NCBI RefSeq assembly: GCF_047511655.1 | Contig: NC_133399.1 | Coordinates: 5,025,333 to 5,089,332, forward strand | Source of the DNA: Castor canadensis | Lineage: Eukaryota > Chordata > Mammalia > Rodentia > Castoridae | Direction: 5' to 3' | DNA length: 64,000 nt | Shown: positions 34,436 to 46,440 of the stretch, piece by piece | Position numbering within the stretch: position 1 is the stretch's first letter | Layout of the letters: each line of letters opens with the position of its first letter | Translations under genes and position numbers: made by a program | The notes under the pieces: generated by a model | Seen by the model: only the letters and a program-made list of their open reading frames with translations | The model's database searches: none | Told to the model about the DNA's origin: nothing

Positions 34436-35189
34436 GTAAATGGTCTATGTGACTTTCAGTTGTAGTTTTATATGATTTATTTTGCTTTTCATTTCCAAGA
34501 CTTGTTTGGTTCTCTCTCAAAATCTATCTCCTTACTGTATTTCTTCTTGTTGAGTTATTATTACAGTGGGTATGGAAATCTCTATTCAGTTGATATTGGC
34601 TCCTTGAAAGCAATTCTGATTGTGCTAATCCAGTTTTGGTAAAAGACCTTAAATTTCTTAGTGGTTATGTCCTACCTGGTCTCAACCAGGGTACCAGTGA
34701 GACTGGGTTGTAGCTATAGCTGGAATGAATTCCTCTCATTCCACCTGGGTTTGTGAGTCTAAGAGACCATCTCATTGACCATGTCAAGGGAGTATTGACC
34801 ACACCAGAGTATTTTCTCTCTGGAGGCTTTTAGACTGCACACCTGGCTGTGGCATTTGCTGAACCACAGCAACCCTTTCTCCTGACCATGTTTCCCCAGA
34901 ATGTGGCACATACCTGGCAGGCATATGTTGCTGTGACTTTTTGAAACTGTGCCCAGGGATGTGACAAGTTTCAAACACTTAGGGGATCCTTGGAATGCTG
35001 TGAGGATGTGGAGAGCAACTGCACCACCCACTTCTGTGTTGGATAGACTTGTGGGACCAAGTGACTTGCTGACCTTGATTCTGGTGAGTGTCCAGACCCC
35101 AAACTCTTGAGAAAAAATACACAACTCACTGTGTATTGTGAGTTGTGCTTCACTTCACAACCCAGAGGATGTCTTAACATTTTCATTTT
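34436..35189 (+). other. KZFP intron 1, no gene
   Basis: No exon or known repeat recognised. It contains the perfect 10-bp inverted repeat CACAACTCAC / GTGAGTTGTG at 35120-35129 and 35138-35147. Confidence 0.45.
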
Positions 35190-35356
35190 ATGTCTCAGTT
35201 ATCATACATTAATAACTGGAGGGGATTTCATTGGGAAAATCCTGCACATGAGTATAGCGGACAAGTTCACCCCTCCCATTGTACTTCCATCACCCTTCTC
35301 CCTCTTTCCCCCCTTTCAAGGAGTGTTTGGTGGGTTTCATTATGCTTTCTTCACAT

Positions 35357-35389
<33 letters not shown>

Positions 35390-35395
35390 TAAAGC
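35190..35395 (-). repeat. Old L1 3' end with (GATA)n/(GA)n tract
   Basis: ACAAGTTCACCCCTCCCATT and a pyrimidine-rich run are typical of an older antisense L1 3' end. 35357-35392 is a TAGA then GA simple repeat. Confidence 0.6.
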
Positions 35396-35469
35396 AGATA
35401 GTGCTTCCATCCTCATAACCTCAGTATTGGCCTTTACTATTGATAGATTTGAATGTCTTTGCCCCCTTT

Positions 35470-35535
35470 TTTTTTTTTGGTGGTACTTTGCTAGGCAAGT
35501 GTTCTACCAGTTGAGCCATTCTGCCAGCCCTTGCC
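35470..35535 (-). repeat. ID-like SINE fragment
   Basis: GGTGGTACTTTGCTAGGCAA and TTGAGCCATTCTGCCAGCCC. Confidence 0.7.
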
Positions 35536-35869
35536 CATTTCTTAAGGATTTTTTTTTTTAACTAAGACAAAAATTTGTACTTTCATATGCAAGAGGTTTG
35601 ACTGTGGCTTCTCAAGCTTTATTTTTCGCATTTTTATGTATCCTTTAATTGTTTCCAGTGAATTATAGGGGAATACAATGCATGTTTCTGAGCAGATCCA
35701 ATTTTTTTCTTGCTTTAGGTACAAGATTATGATTTCTGCCACTGTTGTACTGTGCCTGCTTTGTCATGAACTACTTTTCATTAACTCGGGGGCCTAGTGA
35801 ATACTGCTTTGCTTTCCTATGGTCCATTTCTTGATCTCTGTTAACAGTGTCTTGAGTAGTGGAAGAGTG

Positions 35870-36215
35870 TTAGCATGCTTGCCATTGCTGTGATAAAAGA
35901 CCATGAGCTTGCAACTCACGGTCTGCTGGCTCTGATGGGGAAATAAAGAGCCTGAAGTGTTCGGGGCAGGATGTATCCTTAAGTAATGTCGCTGTGATTT
36001 GCTTCCTCTACAAGGCCACATCTGCTACATTTTGCAGCCCCTCCCAATAGCCTATTCATTTATGAACCCACCAGTGGATTAATGCATTGATAAGATCAGA
36101 GTTCTCAAGATCCAATCACTTTCCCAAAGCCCTACATCAGAACATTGCTGCTTTGGGGACAAAGCCTTCAACAATTTTGGGGGGACATTCTAGATCCAAA
36201 CATGGAATTTCTATC
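35870..36215 (+). repeat. Dispersed repeat, same family as 61000-61440
   Basis: Shared order of motifs: GCTGTGATAA or ATTATGACAAGATACC start, then AGCCCCTCCC/ATAAACCCAAC, GATTAATGCATTGAT/GATTAATTCATCAGT, and TTGCTGC..GGGGACAAGCC near the end. Family not named. Confidence 0.55.
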
Positions 36216-36234
36216 ATTTATTTTTTCCACAGAT

Positions 36235-36425
36235 TGTGTGTGTGTGACTAGGATTGTACTTCAGAGGTTCAGTATTTGCAAAGTAGGTGGTCTACCACTT
36301 GTGTCACACCTCCAGTTGACTTCAGAGATAGGGCCTAATGAACTGTTTGCCCAGGCTGTCCTCAGACCACGGTCCACCTGTTCTCAGTCTCCCAAGTAGC
36401 TTGGATTACAGGTTTGAACCACCAG
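36235..36425 (-). repeat. Antisense SINE adjoining the L1 insertion
   Basis: The tRNA part (36240-36310) and a B1-like part whose right end lies inside the 112-bp duplicated block. Confidence 0.7.
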
Positions 36426-37092
36426 GATGTGACTTGTTCCATAGACTTTAAACATTGTTGGACATATATTATCCACACCTGATTAGGTAAAATGGTTTTA
36501 TTTTTTTTTTTTATTATTTTTTTTTTTTTGCATTTCTTTTTTTTTTTTTTTTTCATTTTTCTTTTATTATTCATATGTGCATACAAGGCTTGGTTTATTT
36601 CTCCCCCCTGCCCCCACCCCCTCCCTTACCACCCACTCCACCCCCTCCCGCTCCCCCCTCAATACCCAGCAGAAACTATTTTGCCCTTGTCTCTAATTTT
36701 GTTGTAGAGAGAGTATAAGCAATAATAGGAAGGAACAAGGGGTTTTGCTGGTTGAGATAAGGATAGCTATACAGGGCATTGACTCACATTGATTTCCTGT
36801 GCATGGGTGTTACCTTCTAGGTTAATTCTTTTTAATCTAACCTTTTCTCTAGTTCCTGGTCCCCTTTTCCTATTGGCCTCAGTTGCTTTAAGGTATCTGC
36901 TTTAGTTTCTCTGCATTAAGGGCAACAAATGCTAGCTAGTTTTTTAGGTGTCTTACCTATCCTCACCCCTCCCTTGTGTGCTCCCAAGTAGCTTGGATTA
37001 CAGGTTTGAACCACCAGGATGTGACTTGTTCCATAGACTTTAAACATTGTTGGACATATATTATCCACACCTGATTAGGTAAAATGGTTTTA
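36389..37092 (-). mobile_element. L1 3' fragment flanked by a 112-bp direct duplication
   Basis: The L1 piece (about 36501-36980) begins with a long T-run and carries the C-rich 3' UTR tract and AGCAGAAACTATTTTGCCC. It is bordered by 36389-36500 and 36981-37092, which read identically (from CTCCCAAGTAGCTTGG to AAAATGGTTTTA). Normal L1 target duplications are about 7-20 bp, so this is exceptional in length. The lack of differences suggests a young event. Confidence 0.88.
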
Positions 37093-37915
37093 GATTGCAT
37101 AGTCAAAGATCTAATTTGGGAGTGATAAAATTTTATAGATAGGTGTGGGGAGTGACATCTTGGTAGCATTGAATGGTATCTAAGAACATATGTCCTCTTT
37201 TCTACTTCTTTCATTGTTGTTGACATTCTCTACTATAAACCACTGTTTTTCTCTTAGCATAGTGAATTATCCATAAGTCTTTTTCAGTGTGTAACATTGG
37301 TCTAAGAGAAGCCAGGCACAAGCTTAGGCCATGTGCTCAGTTTCCTAAGTAACAAGTTGTGACGGTATTACGTATCAGACAAGTTCAGTTGTGATTCAGC
37401 GTGCAGATGGTATTTTCTGGGCTGACTAGGTGGGCCCTCTGTGATGAGCATGTTAGAAGCCTTCAGAAGGATGTCAGAGTTCATATTGTTGGCATGATTG
37501 TTCAGAAGCACTGAGCCCTCTTTATAGTTAGTCTAGTGAAGATCTTCTCCATAGCACTTCCTAGATCCCAGCTAAAGTCGAGCTTGGGTCTCAAGCATAT
37601 CTAAGAACATGCAGTCTCCAGATAGCTAGTGTTAGCCTTCCTGCAAACTCACTAGTAGGACTTTGTGATGAGAGGTACCCCAGGTCCTGTGTCCATAGTG
37701 AAACCGGGGTATCCAGCAGCACAGTGGGTGATTCCTGTTCTGCTCTTGCTTTACCAAATAGCTTGTATTTAGCATCAGAATTGCTCAGCATTGATGGAGA
37801 GTTAAGAGTGTGATGATTAGGACATGGCCTGAACATGTAGGGAACACATTTGAACTTCTAATTTCTCCATTGTTTTCTCGCCTTTCCTCCTGGAAATGCT
37901 TGTGGGATGTTTTAG
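37093..37915 (+). other. KZFP intron 1, 3' end
   Basis: No repeat or exon recognised. It ends in a pyrimidine-containing acceptor (GGGATGTTTTAG) at 37915. Confidence 0.5.
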
Positions 37916-38854
<939 letters not shown>

Positions 38855-39986
38855 ACATCAAGTCTTGAAAACACTTTGTGAAAAAAAAGGCATCAAGTGG
38901 GTTCCACACATAATTGTGAATAGGAAAACTGGAGTAAAACTGTGTGAAAGTCATGTGTATGGAGAATTCCTCATGGGTCATTCATCACTAAATGTGCCCA
39001 CCAGTGTTCAGATGGGACACAAAAATTATGAACACCTGGAATATGGAGAGGAGCTATATAAATGTTTGGAATGTGGGAGAACTTTCAGCTATGCCAAATG
39101 CTTTGAGAAGCATAAACGATCTCACACTGGAGAGAAACAGAATGTATGTAAATACTGTGGGAAAGTCTTTACTTATCCCAGTTTTCTTCTGTGCCATGAA
39201 AGGACGCACACTGGGGAGAGACCCTACTTTTGTGAACTATGTGGAAAAGCCTTTAATCGTGTGAGTTTGCTTCGAAGACATGAACAAACTCATTCTGGAG
39301 GGAAGCCCTGTGTTTGTAATCAATGTGGGAAAGTCTTTTCTTCTTTGAGGAGTGCTCGAGAACATGAGCTAACTCACACAAGAGAGAATCTGTACACGTG
39401 TAAGCTATGTGATAAAGCCCTCAGTAGTCGCAATGGCCTTCGATATCATGAAAGGATTCACAGTGGAGAGAAACCGTATGTATGTGGGCAATGTGGGAAA
39501 GCCTTCATTCGTTCTTTTAATCTTAAAGTACATGAAAGAACTCACACTGGCCAGAAACCCTATGTTTGTAAGGTATGTGCTAAGGCCTATACTGTTCTCA
39601 GTTCCCTTCAACATCACGAAAGGAACCACACTGGAGAGAAACCCTATGTATGTGATCACTGTGGGAAAGCCTTTTTTTGTATGAGTTTGCTCCGAAGGCA
39701 TGAAAAGACTCACACTGTAATGAAACCCTATGTATGTCAGCAATGTGGGAAAACATTTACTCGTTCTGCTTATCTTCAAATACATCGACGGAGTCATGCT
39801 GACGGTGCACAGTTATCCTATGTTTGTAAGCAGTGTGGTAAACTTTTCATTCATCGTAGGTACCTTCAGCTTCATGAAAGGGTTCACGTTAAAAAGAAAC
39901 CCTATGGGTGTAAGCACTGTGGGAAGGCCTTTTCTTATTTGACAAATGTTCAAAGACATGAACAAATTTGTTATAGTCAAAGTTAA
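38855..39986 (+). CDS. KZFP exon 4, eleven C2H2 fingers; gene product about 440 aa
   Basis: The acceptor TTTTTTATAG ends at 38854. A linker of about 65 codons precedes eleven tandem fingers from 39056. Finger residues at helix positions -1,2,3,6 are: 1 YKCK, 2 YSFC, 3 RSLR, 4 SRSE, 5 SNGY, 6 RFNV, 7 VSSH, 8 CSLR, 9 RAYI, 10 HRYL, 11 YTNR. Finger 5 has Leu in place of the core Phe. Fingers 1-10 keep C2H2 ligands. Finger 11 ends H-x3-C, and its last ligand and the five terminal residues CYSQS come from an inserted LTR, which also gives the stop TAA (39984-39986). Exons 1-4 total 1323 nt, divisible by three. It is a nuclear DNA-binding repressor by family; its target is unknown. I do not recognise an orthologue. 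Confidence 0.9.
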
Positions 39987-40442
39987 ACAGAAAATTCCAG
40001 GTTCTTATATCCTAGGTGTTTCAGGCAGGATTTGTCAAAGTAGTGAGGATGATAGTTAAAGTTTATTAAAGGTTAGGGAAATGAGTTACAAAAGGCCATG
40101 GTGGGCCAGGGGGAAGCCTGAAGCAGACAGAGAGAGAGAGAGCTCTCTCTGTTTCACTGCTAACCTGTGGGAGGGGAAAAACTTGAGCAGTTTTTGATCA
40201 CCAATAACCAGTGAGTGGGGAGGGGGTTGGGTGGCCCCCAGGCTAGCATGTGATCAATATTCATATTTTTATCTGAGGGATGATGAGGGGTAGAAGCACC
40301 CACAGGCTTTTATCTTACAATTTATAACAGGAAAGAAGAGCATTGGACTGAGACAAGGAGTTTAGCATGATACGTGCCAAGATAAGTTACATGTGGGGTC
40401 TGAGGAGTTCTGTGGCATTTTTGTATGTCCTAGCCTGCCTCA
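39969..40442 (-). repeat. Solo LTR inserted in the zinc-finger exon
   Basis: 474 bp, TG...CA ends (TGTTATAG at left, CTGCCTCA at right on the + strand). On the minus strand CTTTAATAAACTTTAAC near its end is a polyadenylation signal, as in class I LTRs. The flanks are AATT (39965-39968) and GATT (40443-40446), a 4-bp duplication with one change. Zinc-finger sequence resumes immediately at the right, in the same codon register, which proves insertion into a finger. Confidence 0.85.
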
Positions 40443-40640
40443 GATTTACAGTGGAGAGAATCTCTATGTATGTGAGCAGTGTGGGAAAGGTTTGTCTTGT
40501 TTGAGTCAGGTTTGAAAATCTGAATGAATCCACACTGGGCAAATTTCATTGACAGAGAAATGGGAATTCCTTAGTCTAGAGTGTGGAAAGGCGTCATTAC
40601 CATATGAACCTTCAGAATAGGGAAGAAGATAAGCAAGGCG
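40443..40640 (+). pseudogene. Stranded zinc-finger remnant beyond the LTR
   Basis: It reads YSGENLYVCEQCGKGLSCLS and then a stop. After a frame change IHTG and LECGKA follow. These are the linker and first half of a twelfth finger, and the wreck of a thirteenth. They no longer belong to the ORF and have accumulated lesions since the LTR arrived. Confidence 0.85.
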
Positions 40641-40642
40641 TC

Positions 40643-40831
40643 AGTTCAACCTCCTTTCCAAATTCCTTCTGTAGTGGAATCATATGAGTGACTTTTGATA
40701 CTAATTTATGCAGAATGTTCCACAAATCACACAACCTGAAGGAAATCTTCTAAAGTTATATTGTGCTTACCCATGGGTCTCTTGAAGTAGATCTGTGGAT
40801 ATGTATTCTAATGTTCACTCCTGAAAATAAA
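40643..40831 (+). other. KZFP 3' UTR and polyadenylation signal
   Basis: It aligns with 121-500 at the window start. AATAAA lies at 40826-40831. If this signal is still used, the mRNA carries the solo LTR and the finger remnant in its 3' UTR. Confidence 0.65.
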
Positions 40832-40984
40832 GACATAGTTCTCTAAGGTTTGTTTAAGCAATAGTGTGTTAGTTTACTCTGGTAATTAGCTTTGATCTTT
40901 CATTTTGAGCCATGTTGAGTGATACCAAGTGTATTTCCATTGTTCTATAAGACAATTTTTATGTGTTTTAAAACTTTTTACCTT

Positions 40985-41955
40985 TTTTTTCTTTTGTGGT
41001 TCTGTGGCTTGAACTCATCAGGGGTTTTGTTGAGTCAGGGTCTTGCCAACTATTTGCCTGGGCTGGCTTTGAACCAAGATCCTCCTGATCTCTGCCTCCT
41101 CGGTAGCTGGGATTACAGGTATGAGCCACCGGCACCCAGCAAATGAGATTTTTTAAAGTGGATTTTATATTTTTTACTTTTTTATTTTGTGGTGGGTCTG
41201 AGGTTTGAACTCAGGGCTTAACATTCACAAAGCAGGGGCTCTACCACTTGAGCCAAATCTCCATAGTTTTTACTTTTTGATGTATTTTCTTCAAGCAAGA
41301 TATTCATACATAGGGCTGGTGGAGTGACTCAAGTGGTAGAGTTCCTGCCTGGCAAGCATGAGGCTCAGAGTTCAAACCCTAGTAACAAAAAAGAAAAAAG
41401 TAAAAATAGATTTTTGTACATGTGTTTTAGAAAGATTTTTTTTGTTTTTTGGTGTTTTTATTTCGTGGTACTCTGGTTTAAACTCAAAGCTTCCCACTTG
41501 CTAAGTAGGTGCTCTACCACTTGAGCTACGGATTTATTCTTACTCTTTTTAAAGCAGCTGCTGGTGTTTGAACTCAGGGTTTCATGCTTGAAAGGCACAC
41601 ACTCTAGCACTTGAGCCAGGCCTCCATCCCTTTTTATTCTGGTTATTTTGAAGAAAGGGTCTTGCTTTTGGCCCAAGCTGGCCTGGAGTGTTGTCCTCCC
41701 ATGTTATGCTTCTCTCTGTGCTGGGATGACAGATGTGAGCTGCCACAGCCACCTTTTTCCCTTGAGATGGAATTTGCACATTTTTTTCTCCTCTCCATCT
41801 CAGCCCTCCTTCTTAGCTTGGGATTATAGGCTTGCCATTGCACCTTGCTATTGGTTGAGATAGCGTCTCATGAACTTTTTGCTGGGTGACTGCTAACTGT
41901 GATTTTCTGGATGGCAGCCTCCAGAGTAGCTAGATGGTGTGAGCACCAGATCCCA
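40985..41955. repeat. SINE cluster
   Basis: Antisense copies at about 40985-41140, 41190-41265, 41450-41530 and 41555-41955 (two joined). A sense ID-like copy lies at about 41310-41395 (GGTGGAGTGACTCAAGTGG, GAGTTCAAACC). Confidence 0.82.
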
Positions 41956-41977
41956 GCTTTTAGAAAGACGTTTTTTT

Positions 41978-42062
41978 GTGTGGAATTCTTAAAGAATTTG
42001 CTAGCCATCCTTGTGCAGGGGCATTTTAATAATCTCTGTATCATTCCAATGTTATTATATAC
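41978..42062 (-). pseudogene. U6 snRNA retropseudogene, decayed
   Basis: The + strand has CCATCCTTGTGCAGGGGC, AATCTCTGTATCATTCCAAT and TATATACTAA, the complement of the U6 core with substitutions and small insertions. Confidence 0.75.
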
Positions 42063-42459
42063 TAAAATTGAGCACTAGAAAGACTTTCTTAACTGCTGTA
42101 GCCAAGTTACATAATAGTTGAAATTATCTTTTTTATTTACTGAGCACATATCTGTAAATATTCCATCATTATAATAATTTAAATCAATGTTACAAGTTTG
42201 CCAAAATTTTCCTTTCATGATGAGAATCATTATTTCATATGCTTACAAGTTATTGTGTATTTTCCTTATGTAAATCTTACTTCCTGTTGGTGTTGTCATA
42301 CTTTTATGTAATTTGTTTTTCCATCATCACACTGGAAGTTATATCATTCAGGTGTAAGTGTTCCCTTGCTAAAGATCACAAGGACCATACCCTTTGTGAA
42401 CTTATCTGGAAGGCTGTAATAATGTATTCCTAGAAGTAGCACTTAATGAAGACTTTTTT
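42063..42459. other. No gene recognised
   Basis: AT-rich intergenic sequence without exon or named repeat. Confidence 0.45.
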
Positions 42460-42785
42460 TTTTAGATTATATTAATGGTACAAAGGGGTGTCCTTGTGGT
42501 TTACACATAATAGTATATATTTCATTTTGATCAAATCCACCCACTCTATGACTCTCTCATCTCCTCTTACCCCCTCATTGACTCTTACTTATTCTCTCAG
42601 TTTCTAGCAACCCTTTCCACCTCAGAAGCCTGGCAGGAGGGGCTCAATATTCCAGCCATATTGCTTGTTACAAATAAAAATAAATAAATTGTAAATGAGG
42701 CTTGAGGTGTGGCTCAGGAGATAGAGCTCTTCCTAGCAAGCTCTGAGTTCAACAATAAATAAACAAATAAATAAATAAATACAAT
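42460..42785. repeat. Old L1 3' end (minus) and SINE with (AAAT)n tail (plus)
   Basis: 42460-42620 resembles an old antisense L1 3' end (GGTACAAAGGGGTGTCCTTG, then pyrimidine-rich). 42700-42785 is a sense ID-like copy with an AAATAA tail. Confidence 0.6.
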
Positions 42786-43194
42786 GTCAATGTTCGATCC
42801 TTGAGCAGGCCTGGGTCTTTCTGACTACCTCACCATTCTCCATCCTGAAACTACCTAGGGGTCTCCAGCCAGTAGGCTTCACACTAGATAGCAAAGACAG
42901 TCTTTTCACTGCAGAGATGACAGAGGCGTTAGGAACTGCACAGAAAACCTTAGAACAACACCCACTCATGGAATATTTGATGTGTTTCTCTGTGACAGGC
43001 TATGTTGTTTAGCTGCAGAGAAAATGTCCTCTTACTGACTCACAATATCACCATCTGTCCTGAGGATCACTTCAAATGGATAATTTAAATAAAGAGGTGT
43101 AATTGAACCTCAGAAGGATCAAGCTAGGGCCAGTTAGGTTTTATAAACGTGAAAGGTATTTTAAGGATGCTTACTATTTAACTATAGAAATGAC
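42786..43194. other. No gene recognised
   Basis: About 400 bases with nothing recognised. Confidence 0.4.
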
Positions 43195-43320
43195 TGTGAT
43201 CCTAGCACTCAGTAGGTGGAGACAGGAGCACGAGTTTGAGTTCAACCTTGGCTACACAGTGAGCTGCAGGTCACCTGAGCTACATATCAAGACCCTGCCT
43301 CAAAAAGCCAAAGAAACAAG
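43195..43320 (+). repeat. B1-like SINE
   Basis: GTGATCCTAGCACTCAGTAG start, GAGTTCAACCTTGGCTAC, and ATCAAGACCCTGCCTCAAAA end: a monomeric 7SL-derived SINE. Confidence 0.8.
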
Positions 43321-44499
43321 AAATGATGATAGGTCACCCCTGTTGAGTGTGAGGTGGAGAGACAGTATCAGAAAAGGTAATCACAACATTACCTTTGTGA
43401 CACTGGTGTACCTGGGGACACCAGTGTCAAGGTGAGTGAATCTGAAGCAGAGGAAATGCTTCACTCATGGGACAGTTGACATTTGAGTAGCCATTTTCCC
43501 CATAGTTCACATGAAAATAACACTTTGCTGGCTTACTGGAATTCTCATGTGAATAATTATTTTTAAACCCATTTTGTCAGAATTTTCCTTGTGGACGTTA
43601 CACAAACATTCCGAAGGAATGTGGGACATTCCTGGCTTCATATTCCAAGAATTGGATTCAGCATATTTGTCTCAGTTAACTTCAGTATTGGAGGGGAGCA
43701 AGTGAATAACCTGCAGTGGGGTCAGAGGCCACAGTCTTGTGGCTCCAGGCTGAGGTCCCTCTTGCAGCAGCAAAGGAAGGACTAGGAGGTCCCTGTGGTG
43801 CTTCCTTCCCTGCATGTGGCCTCCAGTTGCTCAGAGCAGTGGGAATGAGAGAGCCAGGTGCAGACCCTTTGGGTCTCTGTCATTCTGATCCTGTGACTCA
43901 TGTTGCTATAGGTCTGCGTTCTGGACAGTGTTTTGTTTTGGCTGGCATAGAGTTGTTGGAGTCAGACGAAATGGTACACATGAAGAAAATCTGTGAAGGT
44001 CAGGGGCAGAGAGACTCTTGGCAGTTTTCTGGAGAAGGGATAATTAATTTCATTTCAGAAGCCCACAGTTTCTCTGATGATTATTATGGTATTGAAGGAG
44101 CCTGATTTTCCACACTGAGATGGGCACACCTGGGCCTGATAGCTCCCAGAGTTTCATCCTGGGGGATCCCTGCCTCAGCACCAGAAGTGAGCTTCTGTGG
44201 GGTTCCATTTCTCCATTCAGGCTCTCCTGGAAGCTGGGAATGTGTTGAACCTTCTCAACAGGGGTTTCCTTGTGGCCTTGGATGCAGCAGGATCCCTGTC
44301 TGGGCTGGCTCACAAGTTTGCATTTCGTCACTCTTGATCCCATTGTAGCATATTGCTGTCACAGAACTCCACTTTCTCCATGCGTTGAATAGTTCTATTT
44401 CTTCCTTGGTGTGTTTTTATTTTCTTGACTGACAATGGGTAGAATGAATAATGAGGGATAAGGAAAGCTTCTCCTTGCATCCCACTTGTTCATCCTAAG
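43321..44499 (+). other. KZFP intergenic flank with duplicated segment copy B
   Basis: 43905-44010 matches 13430-13540 (see there). The rest is unique-looking. No exon was recognised. Confidence 0.55.
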
Positions 44500-44780
44500 T
44501 TCTTCAAGTGGGGCAGCTTGTAGCTGCTCATCCTGTTCCAGAGTGGCCTGGGCTTTCCCTGAAGTTAGATGTCCCCAAAGGGCCAGAGTCTGAAATTCCC
44601 GCTTGTGACCCCATTTCCAGGAGGGAAGAAGAAGCAGGTGGCTACTCTGATGAGCCAGGAGCGAGTTTCTCTTCAACGCAGTTTTACAGCCGGGCAGGGC
44701 CAGGTGGTCGTCCAGGAGGAAGCCTGTGCAGGGAGGGCTGTGGCTGCGTAGTGTTTTCCTGCTGTGCTTGAAACGGGGAA
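44500..44780 (+). other. Duplicated KZFP promoter-upstream segment, copy B
   Basis: Homologous to 22660-23100, in the same order and at the same distance from the first exon. Confidence 0.75.
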
Positions 44781-45008
44781 TCGCACGTGCTGTCAGTCAT
44801 GAAGGAGGGGCGGGTCCTGCATCCCTGGCTAATCAGAGTTTCTGGGCGGGGCTCTGCGAGCCGTCCAATCAGAATGGCCGGCGGGGGGCGCCGCCATGTT
44901 TGGTGCCCGCCTCCGGCGAGAGGAACTTCCGGGTTCGGGTCCGCGCTTTGTGACCTGCTGTGGGCCCAAGGGCCGCTGGAAGACGCCAGGACGTCCCCGA
45001 AGCTGGAA

Positions 45009-45011
45009 ATG
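45009..45011 (+). CDS. First exon (start codon) of a second KZFP gene, partial
   Basis: Ends GCTGGAAATG, then donor GTGAGT at 45012. The ending is the same as the first KZFP's exon 1. No KRAB-A box or finger exon was seen in the following 19 kb, so either they lie beyond base 64000 or this promoter is orphaned. An upstream ATG (44896-44898) in good Kozak context runs open to the donor in a frame that overlaps the main ATG. Confidence 0.6.
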
Positions 45012-45180
45012 GTGAGTGTTCGGAGGCGGGGAGAGGGGGGCTGTGGGAACCGGCGGGATCCGGGCTCCCAGCGTCAGATCTGGAGTGTGCGGCAGAGTCC
45101 GCCGCTGGCGCCGCCCCGCTGTGTGCCCTATGGCCGCAGCAGTGGCCGGCGTCCTGTCCTGTCCCCGTGCGGCGACTTGG

Positions 45181-45284
45181 GTCCCCGCCGGAGCCCCCTG
45201 TCCCTCCGCGCCCGCAGCCCCGCGTCTCCCCACAGCGCGGTGCCGGCGGAGGTGGCGGGAGGCTCCCGAGTGGCCGCGGGGTCC
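45181..45284 (+). repeat. 104-bp block identical to 23449-23552
   Basis: See the partner entry. It lies in intron 1 of the second gene. Confidence 0.9.
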
Positions 45285-45420
45285 GTGCGGGAGGAGCGGG
45301 GTCCGTGGGGTCCCCGTCCCCTCGGTGAAGACCTGAGTGCCCTGCATTTTCCCGGTGTGGCGAAGCGGCGTCTCACATGCAGGACCAGGTCCCTCAGGCC
45401 CGCGCTGCTTAGCGCTGGCA

Positions 45421-46249
45421 ACAAGTCCCTGGACTTCCCGTGTCCCCACGTCGCCCATCGCACTGGAAGGCGGTGCACGCGCGTGGGCTTGGGGTTCAGT
45501 GGAAGGGGAGACGCGTGGCCCCTTCTGACAGCAGTGCTACTAGCCAGCGACTCAAGAAGGACTGAGAATGGAGGCAGGACCCACCTTGCTGCAGAGGAGG
45601 GACAGCCCTAAGTGCAAGGTGGCCGGGTCTCAAGGGCGAGGCCAGCAGGCTGTGCTTTCTAGGAAGCAGCAGACAGGAGAGAGGAGGGCGATGGAGGGGC
45701 AGCAGCAGCTCCTGGGCCAGGGGACGTGTCCCTGAGGCCACCTGTCCTTAGGGTGACATAAGGCAGAGTGCTGGCGCAGGCTGGGGGTAGTTAGCGATCA
45801 GAGGCCTGGAGGAAGGAGAGCAAGTTCAGGAAAGTTTGCTTAGTAAGAGTTCTGTTTCTTCTGATCAGTTGTGGTAATGATTTTGAGGCAGAGTGGGAAT
45901 TTGAGGTTTGTGGCCTCCTTGTAGGTTAGAGAAAGTGAGCTTCCCCTAAGTTCACTGCCAGGTGTTTCCTTGCTCTTGGTGCTGCCCCAGGACAGAAGGC
46001 TTTGTGATTGGGACTTCTTTCTTCACTGTGCTGACCAGACACCTGCATTTGTGTAACACTCAACATCGTCAGCTGTTTGCTTTTGCCTGCAGGTGGTTGT
46101 TTGTGCTTGTTGACAAAATCTGTAGGGACGGTCAGAAATAGTCACTATTGGGTTAAGTCAGCCAAAAAAAAATGGTTTATGAATTTGAGGGCTTATCTGG
46201 GTGTGTAGTATTATAAAAAAAAATTTTGTTGTTGTCATTGTCTCACTCT
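45421..46249 (+). other. Second KZFP intron 1, duplicated flank
   Basis: Patchy similarity to 23600-24560. Nothing else recognised. Confidence 0.5.
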
Positions 46250-46440
46250 TGTTTTTTTTTTTTTTTTTTGAGGTACTGGGATTTGAACTCAGGGCCTACA
46301 CCTTGAGCCACTCTACTCAATGTGATCTTTTTTCCAGCTGTGGTTTCTTGGACTATTTGCCCAGGTTGGCTTTGAACCACGATCATCCTGATTTCTGCTT
46401 TCTGAGTAGGTAGCATTACAGGCGTGAGTCACCAGTGCCT
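46250..46440 (-). repeat. Composite SINE
   Basis: T-run, GGTACTGGGATTTGAACTCA, then the B1-like part ending TTACAGGCGTGAGTCACC. Confidence 0.85.

Larger units (their letters stand above)
44800..45420 (+). promoter_or_regulatory. CpG-island promoter of a second KZFP gene
   Basis: Paralogous to 22800-23620. It has a GC box (GGGCGGGG, 44843-44850), a CCAAT box (44865-44869) and a YY1-like GCCGCCATGTTT (44891-44902). There is no TATA box. The long GC-driven open frames on both strands are not credible genes. Confidence 0.75.

Noticed and set aside
35357-35395. CRISPR-like or satellite array
   Set aside because: Plain GATA/GA microsatellite; there are no spaced repeats anywhere in the window.
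39405-39797. Antisense and alternate-frame ORFs across the finger exon
   Set aside because: Shadows of the repeated finger codons; the sense frame has every zinc ligand.
44787-45611. A 274-codon open frame and a 209-codon antisense frame over the second CpG island
   Set aside because: Same reason; the 104-bp identical block alone produces shared peptide in several frames.
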